From Candidatus Avelusimicrobium faecicola (GTDB lineage Bacteria; Elusimicrobiota; Elusimicrobia; Elusimicrobiales; Elusimicrobiaceae): DNA of 62,962 nt. Positions 8,595 through 16,836 of this stretch are shown here, one piece after another. The translations under genes and the position numbers were made by a program. Under the pieces are notes generated by a model, which saw nothing but the letters and a program-made list of their open reading frames with translations, was not told where the DNA came from and did no database searches. The stretch is taken from NCBI GenBank assembly GCA_900540405.1, contig UQFW01000001.1, positions 1 through 62,962 on the forward strand. Reading direction: 5' to 3'. Within the stretch, counting starts at the first letter, position 1; each line of letters opens with the position of its first letter.

Positions 8595-9563
8595 TTAACG
8601 GAATACTTTTGCCCAAAAAGAAAATCTTTTTGTGCCAAAACGCCCGGCCAATGCCAAGAAAAAGTTTATTCTCCACCTCCCAGTGCAGTTGCAAAATTCT
8701 TTATCCCGTTGCAAATAGATGAATGCGCGTTTTACAACGGTGTCGTTTTCTAAACAGGCACCCCCTTTATTTAACTGCCGCAATGCACCTATTACACATC
8801 TTAATAAAGCAATAGCTACTTCCGGGGTTAAAAAGCCCCGCCGGGCAAATTCATCACATAAATAGAGCCGGTTGTGCAGAGTGCCGTGGTCCATGGTGTG
8901 TTTTTGTGAGGTAATACAGAAAGGAACTTCCCTCCTGTAATAATAATTGCTTTTAGGAACGGTATGTATGCGCTTTGCCGTCATAAAAGTAAGAATACTG
9001 AAAGACGAATCCTCGGCGGTGGCTCCGGTTAGAAATTTTATCTGCTCTTTTTTAATAAAATCGGCGCGGTATAATTTACCCCAAACCACGGGGTCATAAT
9101 AACCGGCCAAAAAACGCTGTTTGGGCGTAGAACCGATGGGGCGGAAAAAACTGCTGCCGCAAAAGGGTTTTTGCCATTTTTTTGTTTGTTCGTTCCATTC
9201 CTTAAAGAAACACCGCGTTATATCCGCCTGATTTTTTTGGGCGGCGGAGTACAGGTCTTCCAAATAGGTGGGGGCTACCCAATCGTCTGCATCCACAAAA
9301 GCTAAAAATTTCCCGTACGCTTCTTGCAAAAGCCGGTTGCGGGTGGCCCCTACCCCGGCATTCGGTTGGTTTATAAAGCGGAAACGCACGTTGCCGGCCG
9401 CAAATTGTTCCAGGATTTTTTGCGATTGGTCTTTAGAGCCGTCATTGATACAGAGAACTTCAAAATCTGTAAAGGTCTGCTCTTGCAGAGAACGCAGGCA
9501 AGCGGGTAAAAATTTTTCGGCATTGTATACAGGAATTAATACAGATACGGCGGGGTGTTTCAT
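8595..9563 (-). CDS. Glycosyltransferase family 2
   Basis: 322-residue GT-A fold transferase. Motifs: VSVLIPVYNAEKFL at the N-terminus, CINDGSKDQS (about residues 36-45), NAGVGATRNRLL, and the DXD site FVDADDW (about 93-99). There are no membrane segments, so it is a cytoplasmic enzyme using a nucleotide sugar, probably for cell-surface polysaccharide. The ATG at 9563 is preferred over the longer open frame because AAGGAG lies seven bases upstream and the family N-terminus begins exactly there. Structured RNA copy B ends with its U-run about 30 bases upstream of this ATG on the same strand, so expression may depend on read-through of that terminator. Acceptor unknown. Confidence 0.85.
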   Translation of the reverse strand: MKHPAVSVLIPVYNAEKFLPACLRSLQEQTFTDFEVLCINDGSKDQSQKILEQFAAGNVRFRFINQPNAGVGATRNRLLQEAYGKFLAFVDADDWVAPTYLEDLYSAAQKNQADITRCFFKEWNEQTKKWQKPFCGSSFFRPIGSTPKQRFLAGYYDPVVWGKLYRADFIKKEQIKFLTGATAEDSSFSILTFMTAKRIHTVPKSNYYYRREVPFCITSQKHTMDHGTLHNRLYLCDEFARRGFLTPEVAIALLRCVIGALRQLNKGGACLENDTVVKRAFIYLQRDKEFCNCTGRWRINFFLALAGRFGTKRFSFWAKVFR

Positions 9564-9593
9564 AGGGATTCTCCTTGAACCCCAAGGAAGAAC

Positions 9594-9827
9594 AAAAACG
9601 GCCATTTGCCCCGAGCCACATCACTAACCCGAAACAAACAGCCGTAGCCTTTTGCCATATAAAAATATGGCAAAAAGCATTCAACACAACCTATGCGGGT
9701 AATTAGTCCGCACGGGTTGTGTTTCAAAACGGCTGTTTTTGGAGTGATGTGTGCCGCGGTATACGGCGCATCCCGTTCTTCGCGGGATTCCAAAAACAGC
9801 TAAAATTGTACAGGGAAACGGCCCCTG
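9594..9827 (-). ncRNA. Structured RNA copy B: pseudoknotted leader or small RNA upstream of a GT2 gene
   Basis: Same architecture as the RNA at 3618-3852. Minus-strand order: hairpin CAGGG/CCCTG (9811-9827); TACAAT (9805-9810); P1 of 12 bp (9789-9800 with 9732-9743); P2a UCCCG-CGAAGAA-CGGGA (9771-9787), the same 17-base length as copy A with a different stem; P2b (within 9751-9770); linker CACAUCAC (9744-9751); P3 with 9 + 5 bp (9683-9698 with 9708-9723); P4 of 14 bp (9647-9660 with 9665-9678); terminator hairpin P5 (9598-9608 with 9635-9645) and five U. The P5 loop carries GUGAUGUG (9617-9624), perfectly complementary to the linker. G.U pairs in P4 and P5 exist only on the minus strand. P1-to-U-run length is 207, against 208 in copy A. 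Whether it is a cis-leader or a free RNA is open. Confidence 0.82.
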
Positions 9828-9896
9828 TTTTATCCGGCACTAAAAACGAAAGAAATAGCACCTTTACCCTATCATAGCAAATTTATTTTTTAGGGG

Positions 9897-9924
9897 TTGA
9901 TTTTTTTGTTCTCCGGCGTATACT
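9897..9924 (+). promoter_or_regulatory. Distal promoter candidate for hpf
   Basis: TTGATT (9897-9902), 16-base spacer, TATACT (9919-9924). It would give a leader of about 190 bases before hpf. That leader (9931-10121) includes a GGCC-GCCTT-GGCC hairpin near 10000 and no convincing ORF; otherwise I recognise nothing in it. Confidence 0.5.
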
Positions 9925-10049
9925 ACCAATAAGCATTAGCCACAGGGGAGGACATCAAATAACCGCTATTCTTGCCGGGTAGTATGCACCGCCTAAAGGC
10001 CGCCTTGGCCTGTTGAATGAGTTGTAAATTCCGTTAACGTCCGTACGCG

Positions 10050-10078
10050 TTGACACACCTTTTTATTAATGGTTTAAT
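10050..10078 (+). promoter_or_regulatory. Proximal promoter of hpf
   Basis: Consensus TTGACA (10050-10055), 17-base spacer, TTTAAT (10073-10078). The short leader has GTATA/TATAC arms flanking the space before the GGAGG ribosome binding site, so the site may sit in a weak hairpin. Confidence 0.7.
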
Positions 10079-10121
10079 TAGTATACGGGGAAAACTCGCA
10101 ATTCCTATACGGAGGCATTTT

Positions 10122-10676
10122 ATGGATATTAAAATTACTGCCAAAAACATTAAACTCACGCCTGCCATTAAAAAACACATTAATGAACGCGTCAGCAAGA
10201 TTGAAAACTTTTTTGACAATATTGTTTCTGTGCAAGTGTTAATTTCTGTGGAAAAGAAAATTAACCAACGCGCGGAAATTATTGTACACACCGGCGCCAA
10301 AACCACGCTGACCGCCAGCGCCGTGGAAGAAAACTTGTACAAAGCCATTGATTCCGCCGCTGTAAAAGTGGAAAGCCAGGCTAAAAAAGTAAAAAGCAAA
10401 GCGCAGGCCCGCAAAGTGGCCAAAAAAGCCGTAAAAGAAGTAGCCGAAATTAACCCGTTTGCGGACCATGTACTCCTGCCGCAGAACGACGTTAAATTCT
10501 CCGTGATTAAACAGGTGGAAGTTTCCCCGATGAACCCGGAAGATGCCGCTTATGAAATGGAACGCCTGGGGTATTCCTTCTGGATGTTCTTAGACGAAGA
10601 TTCCAAACAAATCAACCTGATTTTCAAACGGTTGGACGGCACTTACGGTTTAATTAAACCGATTAAAAAGAAATAA
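10122..10676 (+). CDS. hpf: Ribosome hibernation promoting factor, long form (HPF/RaiA family)
   Basis: 184 residues. Residues 1-100 form the ribosome-binding domain (MDIKITAKNIKLTPAIKKHI, then basic beta-alpha elements). A Lys/Ala-rich linker (about 110-135) is followed by the C-terminal dimerisation domain (VIKQVEVSPMNPEDAAYEME, ending YGLIKP). Long-form HPF binds the small-subunit decoding area and dimerises inactive 70S particles into 100S disomes when nutrients run low. The ATG at 10122 is preceded by GGAGG; earlier starts in the open frame precede the family N-terminus. It sits just upstream of the hprK-PTS operon, placing a growth-arrest factor beside sugar sensing. Confidence 0.93.
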   Translation: MDIKITAKNIKLTPAIKKHINERVSKIENFFDNIVSVQVLISVEKKINQRAEIIVHTGAKTTLTASAVEENLYKAIDSAAVKVESQAKKVKSKAQARKVAKKAVKEVAEINPFADHVLLPQNDVKFSVIKQVEVSPMNPEDAAYEMERLGYSFWMFLDEDSKQINLIFKRLDGTYGLIKPIKKK

Positions 10677-10700
10677 CCGGCCCCGCCGGGAGAAGGCGTT

Positions 10701-11657
10701 ATAGCGCAATTTACAAAGTCTGTCACAGTTAGCGAACTGCTCCAGGTTAAGCGCCTTAACCTGGAGCTGGTTTGCGGCAAGCGGTATATCCACCGGGAAA
10801 TTACGCAGCCTAGCGTAAACCGCCCGGGCCTGGCTTTGTGCGGGCATTTGGATAATTTCCGCGCCCATTCCGTGCAGGTGTTCGGCCAGGGGGAACAAGC
10901 GTTCTGCCAGCGGGCCAACAAAACCAAATTGCGCCAAAATGTGGAAAAATTATTGAGCGAAGGGTCTGTTCCGTGCGTGATTATGGCGGCGGATTTGGAC
11001 CCTTTGCCCGCTATTAAAAAGGCGTGTTTAAGCGCGGATGTGCCCGTCTTAAAAACCTCGTTGGATTCGTCGGCCTTTTTGGCGGCGTTTTCCCGCTGGT
11101 TGGACGAAAAACTTTCGCCCGTCACCCATATCCACGGGGTGTTGGTGGGCGTAAGCGGCATTGGCGTTTTAATCCGCGGGGCGGCGGGTATCGGCAAGAG
11201 CGAATGTGCGCTGGAGCTGATTAAACGCGGACATATTTTAGTGGCGGATGACGTAGTGGAAGTACAAGCGCGGTGGAACCGCTTTTTGGTGGGCTCTTGC
11301 CCGGCCATGCTCCGGCATTATATGGAAGTGCGCGGCCTGGGCATTATAGATGTGGAGCTGTTGTTTGGGGTGGGCTCCACGCTGGACGAAATGAATATAG
11401 AGTTGGAAGTCGTCCTGACCCCGCCGTTAAAAACCGGCCTAGACCGCTTGGGGGTGGACCAAAAAACCACCAAAATTTTAGGGGTAGAAATACCGTCTTT
11501 AACGCTGCCGGTCACGCCGGGGCGCAACTTGGCGGTACTAATAGAAGTGGCCGCCTTAAACCAGCGGTTAAAATCTCAGGGGATATTCTCGGCCAAAGAA
11601 TTTAGTAAAAAAATTCTGGACCGTATGAAAAAAACAGCCAATAAAGATGAAAAATAA
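10701..11657 (+). CDS. hprK: HPr kinase/phosphorylase, probable AUA start
   Basis: HprK phosphorylates and dephosphorylates Ser46 of HPr in response to ATP, fructose bisphosphate and phosphate. The C-terminal kinase domain has the P-loop GAAGIGKSE (about residues 161-169) and the HprK signature [12 protein letters not shown] (about 211-222). The first conventional start, TTG 10836, would cut off about 45 conserved residues (SVTVSELL, then [11 protein letters not shown]). The frame has no ATG, GTG or TTG before that, but GGGAG/AGAAGG at 10688-10696 is correctly placed for ATA at 10701, giving 318 residues, the normal family length. It overlaps rapZ by 11 bases. The function is secure; the start codon is inference. 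Confidence 0.93.
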   Translation: MAQFTKSVTVSELLQVKRLNLELVCGKRYIHREITQPSVNRPGLALCGHLDNFRAHSVQVFGQGEQAFCQRANKTKLRQNVEKLLSEGSVPCVIMAADLDPLPAIKKACLSADVPVLKTSLDSSAFLAAFSRWLDEKLSPVTHIHGVLVGVSGIGVLIRGAAGIGKSECALELIKRGHILVADDVVEVQARWNRFLVGSCPAMLRHYMEVRGLGIIDVELLFGVGSTLDEMNIELEVVLTPPLKTGLDRLGVDQKTTKILGVEIPSLTLPVTPGRNLAVLIEVAALNQRLKSQGIFSAKEFSKKILDRMKKTANKDEK

Positions 11658-12501
11658 ACGCAAAATTTTTATTATTACCGGTATGAGCGGCGCGGGCAAA
11701 TCCCAAGCGCTCAAAATTTTTGGGGACTTCGGTTTCTACTGTGTAGATAACCTGCCTTTGGCTTTATTTGGCAATTTTATTGAATATGTTTCCGGCCGGG
11801 CGGACTTAAATAATGTGGCGTTGGGCATTGACATCCGCGAGGGGGAAAGCCTGAAAGAAATGCCCAAACTGTTAAAAACCCTCAACCGCAACGATTTTGC
11901 CCCCAAAGTGATTTTTTTAGACGCGGGCGACGAGTGTTTAATCCGGCGGTTTTCCGAAACGAAACACAAACACCCCCTGCATAAAAAACTGGCCGCGGCC
12001 ATTGCGCACGAGCGGCAACTGTTAAGCCCCATCCAGGTTTTGGCCGATAAAGTAATAGATACGTCCGACTTAAAACTGGGCGAACTAAAAGAAAAACTTT
12101 CTGCGCTGTTGGAATCCAAGCGGGAAGACGATATGCAAATTTCCGTAGTGTCTTTCGGGTTCAAACACGGCATTTTGAAAGATTGTGATATTGTAATGGA
12201 CGTGCGGTTTTTGCCAAACCCGTATTACATCCCGGAATTAAAGGAAAAAACTGGCTTGGATAAAGCGGTGCAAGATTATATTATGTCTTTTAAGGAAACC
12301 GGCGAATTTATTGAAAAATTTGCGGACCTTATCAAATATTTGATACCAAAGTATATAAAGGAAGGTAAAAGTTATTTAACTATCGCCATGGGTTGCACGG
12401 GCGGGCACCACCGCAGCGTGTTTATGGCGCACGAGCTGGCACAACGCCTGCGCAAGGCGGGGCTGACGGCTTCCGAATTTCATAGGGATATAGGAATTTA
12501 A
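11647..12501 (+). CDS. rapZ: RNase adapter / nucleotide-binding protein RapZ (YvcJ)
   Basis: 284 residues. Walker A GMSGAGKS at 12-19, a Walker-B-like region with DIREGE near 62-67, and the C-terminal RapZ domain with [10 protein letters not shown] (about 249-258). In enterobacteria RapZ binds glucosamine-6-phosphate and directs RNase E to the GlmZ small RNA; in Firmicutes the homologue YvcJ hydrolyses nucleotides. Adjacency to hprK and PTS genes is widespread. Its metabolic output here could concern glmS (46006-47847), but no GlmZ-like RNA is evident near that gene. It overlaps hprK by 11 bases and is followed three bases later by EIIA. Confidence 0.95.
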   Translation: MKNKRKIFIITGMSGAGKSQALKIFGDFGFYCVDNLPLALFGNFIEYVSGRADLNNVALGIDIREGESLKEMPKLLKTLNRNDFAPKVIFLDAGDECLIRRFSETKHKHPLHKKLAAAIAHERQLLSPIQVLADKVIDTSDLKLGELKEKLSALLESKREDDMQISVVSFGFKHGILKDCDIVMDVRFLPNPYYIPELKEKTGLDKAVQDYIMSFKETGEFIEKFADLIKYLIPKYIKEGKSYLTIAMGCTGGHHRSVFMAHELAQRLRKAGLTASEFHRDIGI

Positions 12502-12504
12502 TAT

Positions 12505-12909
12505 ATGGTAAAAATTATTTTAGTCACCCACGGCAATTTAGCCCGGGAAATGTTAAACACCACGGCGCAAATTATCGGCAAAACGCCGGACGATTTTGCA
12601 ACGCTGTCTATTGCGGCGGCGTCTTCGGTAGAAGCAGAAGCGGCCAAACTGAAAGCGTTGCTGAGCGACTGCCCGGACGGCGCCGTGATTTTGACGGATA
12701 TTTTTGGGGGCAGTGCCACCAATGTTGCGCTGACCGCCAGCAAAGATAACCCCAAATGCAACGTCATTACGGGGCTCAACTTGAGTATGCTACTAACCGC
12801 GGTAAACAACCGCAAAAAATTATCCGCCAAAGAATTGGCAGAAAAAATTGAAGCAGACGGCAAACGCGCCGTTATTAACGCCACGGAATTGTTGATTAAA
12901 GGATTATAA
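12505..12909 (+). CDS. PTS mannose/fructose/sorbose-family EIIA
   Basis: 134-residue EIIA domain protein of the mannose superfamily. The phosphorylatable histidine is His9 in LVTHGN; the ILTDIFGGSATNVAL segment and GLNLSML complete the family pattern. It accepts phosphate from HPr-His15 and passes it to EIIB. The four subunits are separate genes in the order A-B-C-D. Its stop overlaps the EIIB start by one base (TAATG), implying coupled translation. The sugar cannot be read from sequence; this family commonly takes up mannose, glucose, fructose, sorbose or amino sugars. Confidence 0.93.
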   Translation: MVKIILVTHGNLAREMLNTTAQIIGKTPDDFATLSIAAASSVEAEAAKLKALLSDCPDGAVILTDIFGGSATNVALTASKDNPKCNVITGLNLSMLLTAVNNRKKLSAKELAEKIEADGKRAVINATELLIKGL

Positions 12910-13376
12910 TGCCTATCGTTTTCGCGCGCGTGGATGACCGGCTTATCCACGGGCAAATTGTGCAAGCATGGTTGCCGGAGCTGAACGTTGATGAAATTGT
13001 CATTCCCCGCTCTCCCAAAGCGCAGGGGAACTTCAACGAGGGGCTCCTGCGCCTTAGTTTGCCGTACGAATATGAATTAACCGTGTTGGATGCGCACCGC
13101 TGTAAAGATTATATAGAACATTCCGCCAAAAATATTTTTCTGTTGGCCGCCTCACTGGCGGACGTCATGCCGCTACTGGAAGACGGGCTAAAAGTAAAAT
13201 CCTTAAACATTGGCGGTATGCACTTTAAGCAGGGCGCGCAAAAACTGGATGACAATGTGTTTTTGGACGAGCAGGATAAACGCCTGTTGTCTATTTTCAA
13301 AACATTGGGCTTAAATATAGAAACCCGCGCGGTGCCGAATTCTAAATCCATCTCGTTGGAGGCTGTATTGCCATGA
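12909..13376 (+). CDS. PTS mannose-family EIIB
   Basis: 155 residues. The N-terminus FARVDDRLIHGQIVQAW is diagnostic of mannose-family EIIB, with the phosphate-accepting His14 in RLIHGQ. The protein transfers phosphate from EIIA to the incoming sugar at the EIIC/EIID membrane complex. Length is normal. Start and stop overlap both neighbours (TAATG with EIIA, ATGA with EIIC). Confidence 0.94.
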   Translation: MPIVFARVDDRLIHGQIVQAWLPELNVDEIVIPRSPKAQGNFNEGLLRLSLPYEYELTVLDAHRCKDYIEHSAKNIFLLAASLADVMPLLEDGLKVKSLNIGGMHFKQGAQKLDDNVFLDEQDKRLLSIFKTLGLNIETRAVPNSKSISLEAVLP

Positions 13377-13978
13377 CCGCATCTATTATCGTGCTTTGCT
13401 TACTGGCGGCCTTGTTGGAACTGGATACTACTTACGCGGGGCAGTGGCTTATTTCCCGCCCGATTATCGCGGGGCCGCTGTTCGGGCTGATTACCGGGGA
13501 TTTAATGGCCGGGATACAAGTGGGGGTGTTTGCGGAACTTTTGTTTGTGGATATTTCCCCTTTGGGCGGCATTATTCCGCCCAGCGGGGTCATGACGGCG
13601 GCTATCCCCATGATTTTGTATTCTTTGGGCATAGAGCTGTACTTCGGGTTTTTCCTGGGCGTACTGGCCGGTATTTTGTATGCCCAGTTGGACCGTTGGT
13701 TGCGCAAAACCCGCTTTAGACTGATGGTATTTTTGGAAAAAAACGCCGCCGCACATCCGCAGGCTATCGGCCGTACGGTGGGGTGGCTGTTATTAACGGT
13801 TTTTTTAATGAATTTGATTTTTGTTTCCGTTTGCGCGTGGATTTGCACCCAGTTGATGTACAACATTGTGGCGTATATTCCCATTAAGGCGTATGCGGCG
13901 TTTAAGTTTGCTTATATGTCGGTACCGTGGATTGGCCTGGCCACATTAATCCCGGCGTTCCGGTTGAAAACAAGGTAG
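13373..13978 (+). CDS. PTS mannose-family EIIC, short form
   Basis: 201-residue membrane permease subunit with about six hydrophobic segments. The conserved motifs are IIAGPLFGLITGD (about residues 30-42), QVGVFAELLFVDISPLGG and PPSGVMTAAIP. EIIC and EIID together form the sugar channel. Family members are usually about 240-270 residues; this one ends after PWIGLATLIPAFRLKTR, so the last helices seem to be missing. There is no sign of a frameshift and EIID starts three bases after the stop, so the short form looks natural. Translation is coupled to EIIB by an ATGA overlap. Confidence 0.9.
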   Translation: MTASIIVLCLLAALLELDTTYAGQWLISRPIIAGPLFGLITGDLMAGIQVGVFAELLFVDISPLGGIIPPSGVMTAAIPMILYSLGIELYFGFFLGVLAGILYAQLDRWLRKTRFRLMVFLEKNAAAHPQAIGRTVGWLLLTVFLMNLIFVSVCAWICTQLMYNIVAYIPIKAYAAFKFAYMSVPWIGLATLIPAFRLKTR

Positions 13979-13981
13979 CGT

Positions 13982-14803
13982 ATGATGAATTTTTCCATGC
14001 ATTTGCGTTTATTTTTACGCTCGTTTTTCTTACAAACGGGGTGGAATTATGTAAAATTCCAAAATTTAGGGCTCACTTATATTATGATGCCCTTTCTCAC
14101 CCGCTTGTATGCGCAGGACAAAGAGGCCCTGCCCGCGGTGACCACCCGCTATTTGGACACCTTTAACACCCAGCCGGTGATGGCTTCCTTTTGCATTGGC
14201 GCACTGGCTAAAAAGGAAGAAGCCGTGGCGCAGGCCAAAAGCGTGACCGATTTTAAGGAGCGCGTGGCCGAATGGATAGGGGCGCGGCGCGGGCTTTCCA
14301 TTACGGCGGCTTCTATTGGGGACCGTTTGTTTTGGGGCACCTTAAAACCGCTCACCCTGCTGTTGGCCATTTTTATTTGGCTGTGCCTGGGGGTCAACTT
14401 TTTTGAAATTGAATTATTGGAAAACCCACTGCCGCTGGATGCTTTTTGTGCCGGAGCCGCCGCCTTTTTTGTATATAACAGCGTGGCTTTGTTCGTGCGG
14501 TGGGAAGGTATTACCATTGGCTATAATTCCGACGAAAAAACCTGCTTCGGCCTGACTAAATTTGATTGGAACAAAACCATTTATAATGCCAAACGCCTGG
14601 GCATGGTGCTGGCGGCCGGGCTCATGTTGTTTGGGGTGTATTATTATTTCAAAAATTTAGCGTTGGATTTGCATTTTATTACCCGCGCTATATTGGTGTT
14701 GTTTTTTGTAATAATCAGTTTTTTAACGCGCAAATTAAAAGTGCCTAATATGTATTTGTATTTGGCGGCAGTAATTATTTTTAATATTGCGTGCTATTTA
14801 TAA
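13982..14803 (+). CDS. PTS mannose-family EIID
   Basis: 273 residues. The N-terminal cytoplasmic part has the EIID pattern FLRSFFLQTGWNYVKFQNLG and FNTQPVMASFCIGALAKKEE; the C-terminal half has about four hydrophobic segments. With EIIC it forms the sugar-translocating unit. Two adjacent ATG codons (13982, 13985) are possible starts. It follows EIIC by three bases and precedes the HPr gene by 13. Confidence 0.93.
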   Translation: MMNFSMHLRLFLRSFFLQTGWNYVKFQNLGLTYIMMPFLTRLYAQDKEALPAVTTRYLDTFNTQPVMASFCIGALAKKEEAVAQAKSVTDFKERVAEWIGARRGLSITAASIGDRLFWGTLKPLTLLLAIFIWLCLGVNFFEIELLENPLPLDAFCAGAAAFFVYNSVALFVRWEGITIGYNSDEKTCFGLTKFDWNKTIYNAKRLGMVLAAGLMLFGVYYYFKNLALDLHFITRAILVLFFVIISFLTRKLKVPNMYLYLAAVIIFNIACYL

Positions 14804-14816
14804 AAAGGGGAATTAA

Positions 14817-15086
14817 GTGATTACGGAAACTGTTAAAATTTCCAACCGTTCGGGCTTGCACGCCCGGCCTGCTATGATGATTGTGCAAAAAGCGGGCGAA
14901 TTTAACTGCGATATTACTATTGCTAAAGAGGATGTAAAAGTAAACGCCAAAAGCATTATGGGGGTTATGATGCTGGCGGCGGAATACGGCGCCAGTATTA
15001 CGCTGACGGCCGACGGTGCCGACGAACGCGCGGCACTGGATGCCCTCAAACAACTTTTTGACGAAAAATTTAACGAAGAATACTAA
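14817..15086 (+). CDS. ptsH: Phosphocarrier protein HPr
   Basis: 89 residues starting at GTG with AAGGGG upstream. His15 in SGLHARPA is the EI phosphorylation site and Ser46 in AKSIMGVMM is the HPr kinase site, matching the hprK gene in the same operon. His15-phosphate feeds EIIA; Ser46-phosphate slows PTS transport and, in Firmicutes, signals through CcpA. No CcpA gene is present here, so the downstream effector is unknown. Confidence 0.97.
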   Translation: MITETVKISNRSGLHARPAMMIVQKAGEFNCDITIAKEDVKVNAKSIMGVMMLAAEYGASITLTADGADERAALDALKQLFDEKFNEEY

Positions 15087-15096
15087 AGGGATGGGT

Positions 15097-16836
15097 ATGT
15101 TTGTAATAAAAGGCGTAGGGGCCAGCCCCGGGGTGTCTATCGGACCGGCTGTTATTTTGCCGGGGGATTCTTTTGCCGTTGCCCGGCAGTATGTGGAACC
15201 GGGCGAGGCCAAAAACGAACTTGCCAAAATGAAAGCCGCCGTGGATAACACCATGCGCGAATTGGACAGTTGCGAAAAAAAAGTGCTTGCCACTTTGGGG
15301 CAGGAATACGCGCAGCTGTTGTCCACCCATAAACTCATTTTGCAAGACCCTACGTTGCACCAATCCGTACGCCATAAAATTTTGGATGAACATCTTTCGG
15401 CCCAAGCGGCTATTTTTATTACTTTGCAGGAGCTTGCCGCCAGTTTTGAAAAAATAGAAGACCCCTTTTTTAAGGAGCGCCGCAACGACGTTTTTGACGT
15501 GGGCAAGCGCCTAGCTAAAAATTTGGAGGGCGATAAGGGCGAGTTTTTGGCTTCCATAAAAAAGCCGTCTGTTTTAATTGCCCATAATTTGTACCCTTCC
15601 GATACGATTAACCTGCAAGAAAACCAGGTACTCGGTTTTTGTACGGACGTGGGCGGCAAAACAAGCCACACGGCCATTTTGGCCCAAAGCCTTAAAATGC
15701 CCGCCGTGGTGGGGCTTTCCAACGCTACTAAAAAAATCCAAAACGGCGATACCGTCATTGTGGACGGGGATAACGGCCTGCTCATTATCAACCCGGACCG
15801 CTACACCCTGGCCAACTATAAAAAAATCCAGCGGGAAAACAAAAAAGCGGAAGCGTTGCTGAAAACCATTAACCATTTGCCGGTTATCACGCAAGACGGC
15901 CACCCGCTAAAGCTGTTTGTAAATTTTGACCCCCGCACCGATACCAAAGAAAATAAAAAGCTGATTACGGACGGCCTGGGGCTGTTGCGTACGGAATTTT
16001 TATATATGAATACCCCCGTGCCGCCCACGGAAGACGACCAGTACCAAATGTACTTGTCTATTGCCAAACGCTTTGATATGCGCCCGGTCACTATCCGCTT
16101 GGCGGATTTGGGGGGCGACAAAATGCCGCAGTTCCCGCTGGACGAGTTTGAATTGGAACAAAACCCATTTATGGGGTGCCGGGGTATCCGGCTGTTCTTA
16201 AAAAACCCGGAACTTTTGCACACCCAACTGCGGGCCATTTTGCGCGCCGCGTGCGAAGTGCCCGCCCAAGTGCGCATTATGATTCCCATGGTGTCGTCGG
16301 TAGAAGAAGTCCGCCATGTGCGCGCCGCGTATGAGGCGGCCCTGAAAGCGTTGGAAACGCAGGGTAAAAAGCCCATCAACCGGGTGGCGTTGGGGGCCAT
16401 GATAGAGGTCCCCGCCGCGGCCATGGCATTAGACGGCATGATTGGATTATTGGATTTTGTTTCCATTGGCACGAATGACTTGATACAATATCTAATAGCG
16501 GTAGACCGCATTAACCAGGAAGTGGCCCACATGTACGACCCTTGCCACCCGGCGGTTATCCGCACCTTAAATTTAATTATCCAAACTGCGCATAAACGCG
16601 GCAAGAAAGTAAGCATTTGCGGGGAGCTGGCCTCTGATTCCAAAATGTTGCCCTTGTTGTTGGGGTTGGAAATAGATGCCTTATCCGTCACGCCGCGTAT
16701 GTTTTTACGCGTAAAAAACAACATCCGCAATTTGAATTTTGAAACCTGTTCCGACCTGGCCCAAGCTGCACTTTTAATGGGCAGTTCGGAAGATATACGC
16801 AATTTAATTGAGCAAAACAAAAATGAAGATTCGTAA
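15097..16836 (+). CDS. ptsI: PTS enzyme I (phosphoenolpyruvate-protein phosphotransferase)
   Basis: 579 residues. The N-terminal HPr-binding and swivelling domain carries the active-site His191 in GGKTSHTAILAQ; the C-terminal TIM barrel has the PEP-binding signatures (LLRTEFLYM, MIPMVSSVEEV, SIGTNDLIQY, SICGELASD). It phosphorylates HPr from PEP. The start at ATG 15097 is preferred because AAAGGG lies six bases upstream; ATG 15091 would leave no spacing. The 3' end overlaps lepA by 14 bases. Confidence 0.97.
   Translation: MFVIKGVGASPGVSIGPAVILPGDSFAVARQYVEPGEAKNELAKMKAAVDNTMRELDSCEKKVLATLGQEYAQLLSTHKLILQDPTLHQSVRHKILDEHLSAQAAIFITLQELAASFEKIEDPFFKERRNDVFDVGKRLAKNLEGDKGEFLASIKKPSVLIAHNLYPSDTINLQENQVLGFCTDVGGKTSHTAILAQSLKMPAVVGLSNATKKIQNGDTVIVDGDNGLLIINPDRYTLANYKKIQRENKKAEALLKTINHLPVITQDGHPLKLFVNFDPRTDTKENKKLITDGLGLLRTEFLYMNTPVPPTEDDQYQMYLSIAKRFDMRPVTIRLADLGGDKMPQFPLDEFELEQNPFMGCRGIRLFLKNPELLHTQLRAILRAACEVPAQVRIMIPMVSSVEEVRHVRAAYEAALKALETQGKKPINRVALGAMIEVPAAAMALDGMIGLLDFVSIGTNDLIQYLIAVDRINQEVAHMYDPCHPAVIRTLNLIIQTAHKRGKKVSICGELASDSKMLPLLLGLEIDALSVTPRMFLRVKNNIRNLNFETCSDLAQAALLMGSSEDIRNLIEQNKNEDS

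Noticed and set aside
9560-9793. Minus-strand open frames of about 75 residues over RNA copy B
   Set aside because: Same reasons: they cross the conserved helices and terminator, and neither copy's frame matches the other.
9594-10121. raiA-motif RNA associated with hpf
   Set aside because: The structured RNA is on the strand opposite to hpf, points to the glycosyltransferase, and has a sister copy far from hpf. I could not match it to the raiA consensus from memory; a covariance search would settle this.
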